A stretch of DNA of 64,000 bases. It comes from Pirellulales bacterium. GTDB taxonomy: Bacteria > Planctomycetota > Planctomycetia > Pirellulales > JADZDJ01. Shown piece after piece: positions 61,590 to 64,000 of the stretch; the first letter of the stretch is position 1; each line of letters opens with the position of its first letter. The DNA lies in NCBI GenBank assembly GCA_035656635.1, contig DASRSD010000145.1:62001-126000 (forward strand), written 5' to 3'. A model generated the notes under the pieces. It had not been told where the DNA came from and did not search any database. It was given only the letters and a program-made list of their open reading frames with translations. The translations under genes were made by a program, and so were the position numbers.

Positions 61590-61757
61590 GTGCCTCGATT
61601 CAGGCCTTCTTTTATGCAGTTATTGAACTAGCGTGGCATCGTGGCAAGCGGCCATTGAACTTTTCCAGGCCGGCATCCAGTAGAATGTTCGTCGTGGTAC
61701 GAATACAGTAGTCAGTGGATTGTCAAACCAATCGCTGCAATTGACCGGGCCGTTATT

Positions 61758-62076
61758 ATGATTTTTCAGGCATTACATTCCTTGGCGCTGGCGCGTGTTT
61801 TGGCTCACGATGGTCAACCGCACCAACCCTCGCACAGCGGCCACTTCGGTCTTTACCAATCGCGAACTCACGATTCTCAATCACCTCGCGGGAGATGCCA
61901 GACAGTCGGCGAAGACCTCGATTGCCCATTACCTGAACATCGTCGCTAAGCTGGGAGGCTACCTCGCTCGTAAGGCCGATGGCCCACCAGGCAATCTTGT
62001 TCTCTGGCGTGGACTCTCGCGGCTAACGGATATTCACCTGGGCGTGAAAATCGGAGAACAACCTGTGGATAATTGA
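61758..62076 (+). pseudogene. C-terminal remnant of an IS4/Tn5-like transposase
   Basis: The frame reads 'WRWRVFWLTMVNRTNP', 'TNRELTILNHLAG', 'AHYLNIVAKLGGYLARKADG' and 'PPGNLVLWRGLSRLTDIHLG', the C-terminal end typical of Tn5-like (IS4 group) transposases, and stops at 62074-62076. No start codon or catalytic DDE domain precedes it: the frame is closed by a stop just upstream of 61758. Only the last 95-105 residues of a protein of about 450 remain. It lies about 170 bases from tRNA-Pro. Confidence 0.72.
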
Positions 62077-62191
62077 AAGCTTTCTCAAACGCTTACGGAG
62101 AAATGGCTTACCGCCGACTACACAGCAAAGCGTCGTATCCTAGAAATCGTTTGTTTGAACTTTCGCCTCGACGACGCAACTCTTGTCCCCA

Positions 62192-62227
62192 CAATAAGAA
62201 AGCCCTTCGACGTGCTCTTCGAAGGGC
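62192..62227 (-). terminator. Hairpin after tRNA-Pro, probable terminator
   Basis: On the minus strand GCCCTTCGA pairs perfectly with TCGAAGGGC around an eight-base loop and is followed by TTTCTTATTG. It lies 17 bases downstream of the tRNA. The T tract is interrupted, so efficiency is uncertain. Confidence 0.7.
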
Positions 62228-62240
62228 ATTTTGTCCAGTC

Positions 62241-62318
<78 letters not shown>

Positions 62319-62417
62319 AATCGGCGAGCAACTGATTCTAACCAACCCCACCGTGCGGTCAACGCCAGGAATGGCTCGCGGCACGCCAGTTCCCCGCAAT
62401 TCAGGGCCGAAATACAT

Positions 62418-63725
62418 CTATTCCACAAAGCCGCTGGCGCGCTGATGCAGTTTTTCACGCGTGGCCCATAATCCTGCTGATGGCGTCGGAATGAAATAGA
62501 ACTGTTCCCCATCGGCGGTCGTGTTCCAACCTTGCTTGCAATGGTCTGGACGATATCGAGCGATGGTCGCCTCGATATCTGCATAGCGAAAATTCACGCC
62601 TTCAATTTCCGATTGCGTCAGATGGCCGGGTGCGTACGTAATGGTGAAACGGCCTTCGCTGGAGCCGTGAATTAAATGCGCGGTGGCATGGGCCAAATCT
62701 TGCATGTCGGCGTTTTGTCGATACAGCTCCATCACGCGCGGCGTGCCCACGTAACCATATTTGCGAATGAACGCATCCACCTCCGGCTGCTCGCCGAAGC
62801 GCTTTAAGCCGGGGGCAATGACAACCAATTCACCGCTGTCTGCCAGTGCCATGCGAGTGCGATAGACCGATTTGTTCGCCACCCAGGTGCTAAAGAATTC
62901 ATCCCCCTGCATGACGCATACAATTTTTGGCACCGGTTTTTCAAACACCGTAATGTTTTGTTCGCGCGATTGGCGGGCGGCGTCCAAATACGTTTCCAAA
63001 TCGTCACCCACGTATAGTCCGGTATGCACCAATTGGTCGCTGGAGTTGCGTGCCAACACCACCTGCACGTAAAAATCGGGTAATTTGCCGAGGAACTCTT
63101 CTTCCGCCCGATTGAAGCAGGCGCGCACCGGCGTAACCAGATTCCCCAAATTATTCTCGATGCCGCAGCAGGCGGCCGCCATGTGCGAGGCGCAAATTAA
63201 ATCTTTCCCGCCCAAGCCGATGAAATAATTTTTGTTGTGATTGGCAAAGCCCAATACTTCGTGCGGCACGATGTGGCCAATGTTGATGATCCAATCCCAA
63301 GGGCCTTCCATCAGCATTTGATTCAGCACAATGGGCAACGGCCAATCGGCGGCGCCTTGCGTGGTTTCGTCGACAAAGCGGCCGGAAATTTGACCCACCT
63401 GCGTGCAGCCCTTTCGCCAATCGTGGGCATGAATCTTCTCATTCGGAATCGAACCGAACATTTGTAGATTTTCGGCCGGAGTGTGCGGCACATGCTGGCC
63501 CAACGTGGGAATGACGTGAACTTCTGCTTCGTCTTTCAGCAGGTTGTAAAAAATTTCCGTCAATCTGCCGGCGCCGGAATGCATTCGCGTAATATCCGGC
63601 GGCAGCAGCAGCACCCGCTTGGGCTTGGCGTTCAAACGGCGACGGGCTTCCGCCACAGCCTGCTGCATCAGCGCGTATAGCCGCTGCCAAGAAATTTCCT
63701 CGGCGCGTTCGGTAAACCAGGGCAT
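62418..63725 (-). CDS. LarA-like (lactate racemase family, DUF2088) protein
   Basis: A 435-residue cytoplasmic protein. The N-terminal domain shows 'VLLLPPDITRMHSGAGRLTE' near 39-58 and 'VIPTLGQHVPHTPAENLQMF' near 71-90, as in LarA, where these parts bind substrate and the nickel-pincer nucleotide. 'NIGHIVPHEVLGFANHNKNY' and 'FIGLGGKDLICASHMAAACC' follow, with the His and Lys expected for cofactor attachment. LarA relatives act on several 2-hydroxy acids and sugar acids, so lactate is only one possibility. The cofactor-making larB/C/E genes are not in the window. Confidence 0.8.
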   Translation of the reverse strand: MPWFTERAEEISWQRLYALMQQAVAEARRRLNAKPKRVLLLPPDITRMHSGAGRLTEIFYNLLKDEAEVHVIPTLGQHVPHTPAENLQMFGSIPNEKIHAHDWRKGCTQVGQISGRFVDETTQGAADWPLPIVLNQMLMEGPWDWIINIGHIVPHEVLGFANHNKNYFIGLGGKDLICASHMAAACCGIENNLGNLVTPVRACFNRAEEEFLGKLPDFYVQVVLARNSSDQLVHTGLYVGDDLETYLDAARQSREQNITVFEKPVPKIVCVMQGDEFFSTWVANKSVYRTRMALADSGELVVIAPGLKRFGEQPEVDAFIRKYGYVGTPRVMELYRQNADMQDLAHATAHLIHGSSEGRFTITYAPGHLTQSEIEGVNFRYADIEATIARYRPDHCKQGWNTTADGEQFYFIPTPSAGLWATREKLHQRASGFVE

Positions 63726-63781
63726 AAGTTTGAAAAGGCCGTTAAAGTTTTGCGAAACAGGCTGCTCGCTTTGGCCGGCGA

Positions 63782-64000
63782 TTACAGGACCAATCCCAAC
63801 TCGGCCAGTCGCGCCTTCGTAGAATCATAGGCGCTGTGTTGAATGCCGACGATTCCCATTTTGGAGGCCACTTCCACCAACATGGCCCGGTCGTCAATGT
63901 ATGCCACTTGTTGCGGCTCGAGCATGGCCACATCCAACGCCAGTTGATAGATGTCGTTATCTGGCTTGCGCAAGTGCACGAAGCTGGACACAATGAAAAA
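63782..64000 (-). CDS. HAD-family hydrolase, C-terminal fragment (partial)
   Basis: The gene enters from the right edge. The last 72 residues read 'LRKPDNDIYQLALDVAMLEP', 'QQVAYIDDRAMLVEVASKMG' and 'IVGIQHSAYDSTKARLAELG'. The KPD Lys and the 'YIDDR' acidic pair are motifs III and IV of HAD-superfamily hydrolases of the haloacid dehalogenase/epoxide hydrolase N-terminal type. The nucleophile Asp lies outside the window, so the substrate class is open. Confidence 0.82.
   Translation of the reverse strand, partial: FFIVSSFVHLRKPDNDIYQLALDVAMLEPQQVAYIDDRAMLVEVASKMGIVGIQHSAYDSTKARLAELGLVL

Overview
The window looks like a chromosomal segment of a planctomycete, most likely of the Pirellulales. 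The signs are PEP-CTERM sorting tails, dockerin and autotransporter-type beta-strand repeats on one giant exported protein, a BlaI/BlaR1-type pair whose receptor carries a DUF1559-like segment, Cys-rich exported proteins, a formylglycine-generating-enzyme homologue and a large sulfatase-era style secretome. Gene assignments rest on motif recognition by eye; no database search was run.

Layout. 1-5.9 kb: ECF sigma factor with the start of its anti-sigma factor, then a BlaI/M56-peptidase regulatory pair and a membrane protein. 6-9.3 kb: a tight folK-panC-lgt operon (folate, pantothenate, lipoprotein maturation) in which FolK and Lgt both carry extra domains. 10-12.9 kb: a Cys-rich exported protein, tRNA-Ala(CGC), an Nmad2-like protein, a decayed restriction-modification gene and a block of GC hairpin repeats, i.e. 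a small accessory island. 12.9-23.3 kb: aldo/keto reductase, phosphate-selective-type porin, and a full RND efflux set (TolC-like channel on the minus strand, permease and lipoprotein adaptor on the plus strand) plus a HEAT-repeat lipoprotein. 23.3-28.7 kb: a frameshifted thiamine-diphosphate enzyme, a protein with 20% cysteine, GDP-mannose dehydratase and a GT10 fucosyltransferase, and a VOC protein.

28.9-42.7 kb is a nitrogen-assimilation block: gltD and gltB with an adjacent LysR regulator, then glnA (GS type I) and, divergently, glnN (GS type III, split by one missing base). A RraA-like protein and a PEP-CTERM protein lie between. 42.8-45.7 kb is a second accessory patch: Uma2 nuclease, a homing-endonuclease-repeat protein, a pRiA4b ORF-3 protein and a toxin-antitoxin pair with both genes apparently frameshifted. 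45.7-53 kb is a minus-strand housekeeping run: mfd, a parvulin-type prolyl isomerase, a CYTH protein and citrate synthase. 53.2-58 kb holds one 1610-residue open frame that reads as two complete dockerin/PEP-CTERM proteins fused end to end. The last 5.5 kb holds a broken outer-membrane protein, an FGE-like protein, a pseudopilin, a transposase remnant, tRNA-Pro(CGG), a LarA-like protein and the end of a HAD hydrolase.

Several genes (restriction remnant, TPP enzyme, glnN, toxin, antitoxin, outer-membrane protein) contain small indels relative to what their families require. This may reflect real decay, or a draft assembly with indel errors; raw reads would decide.
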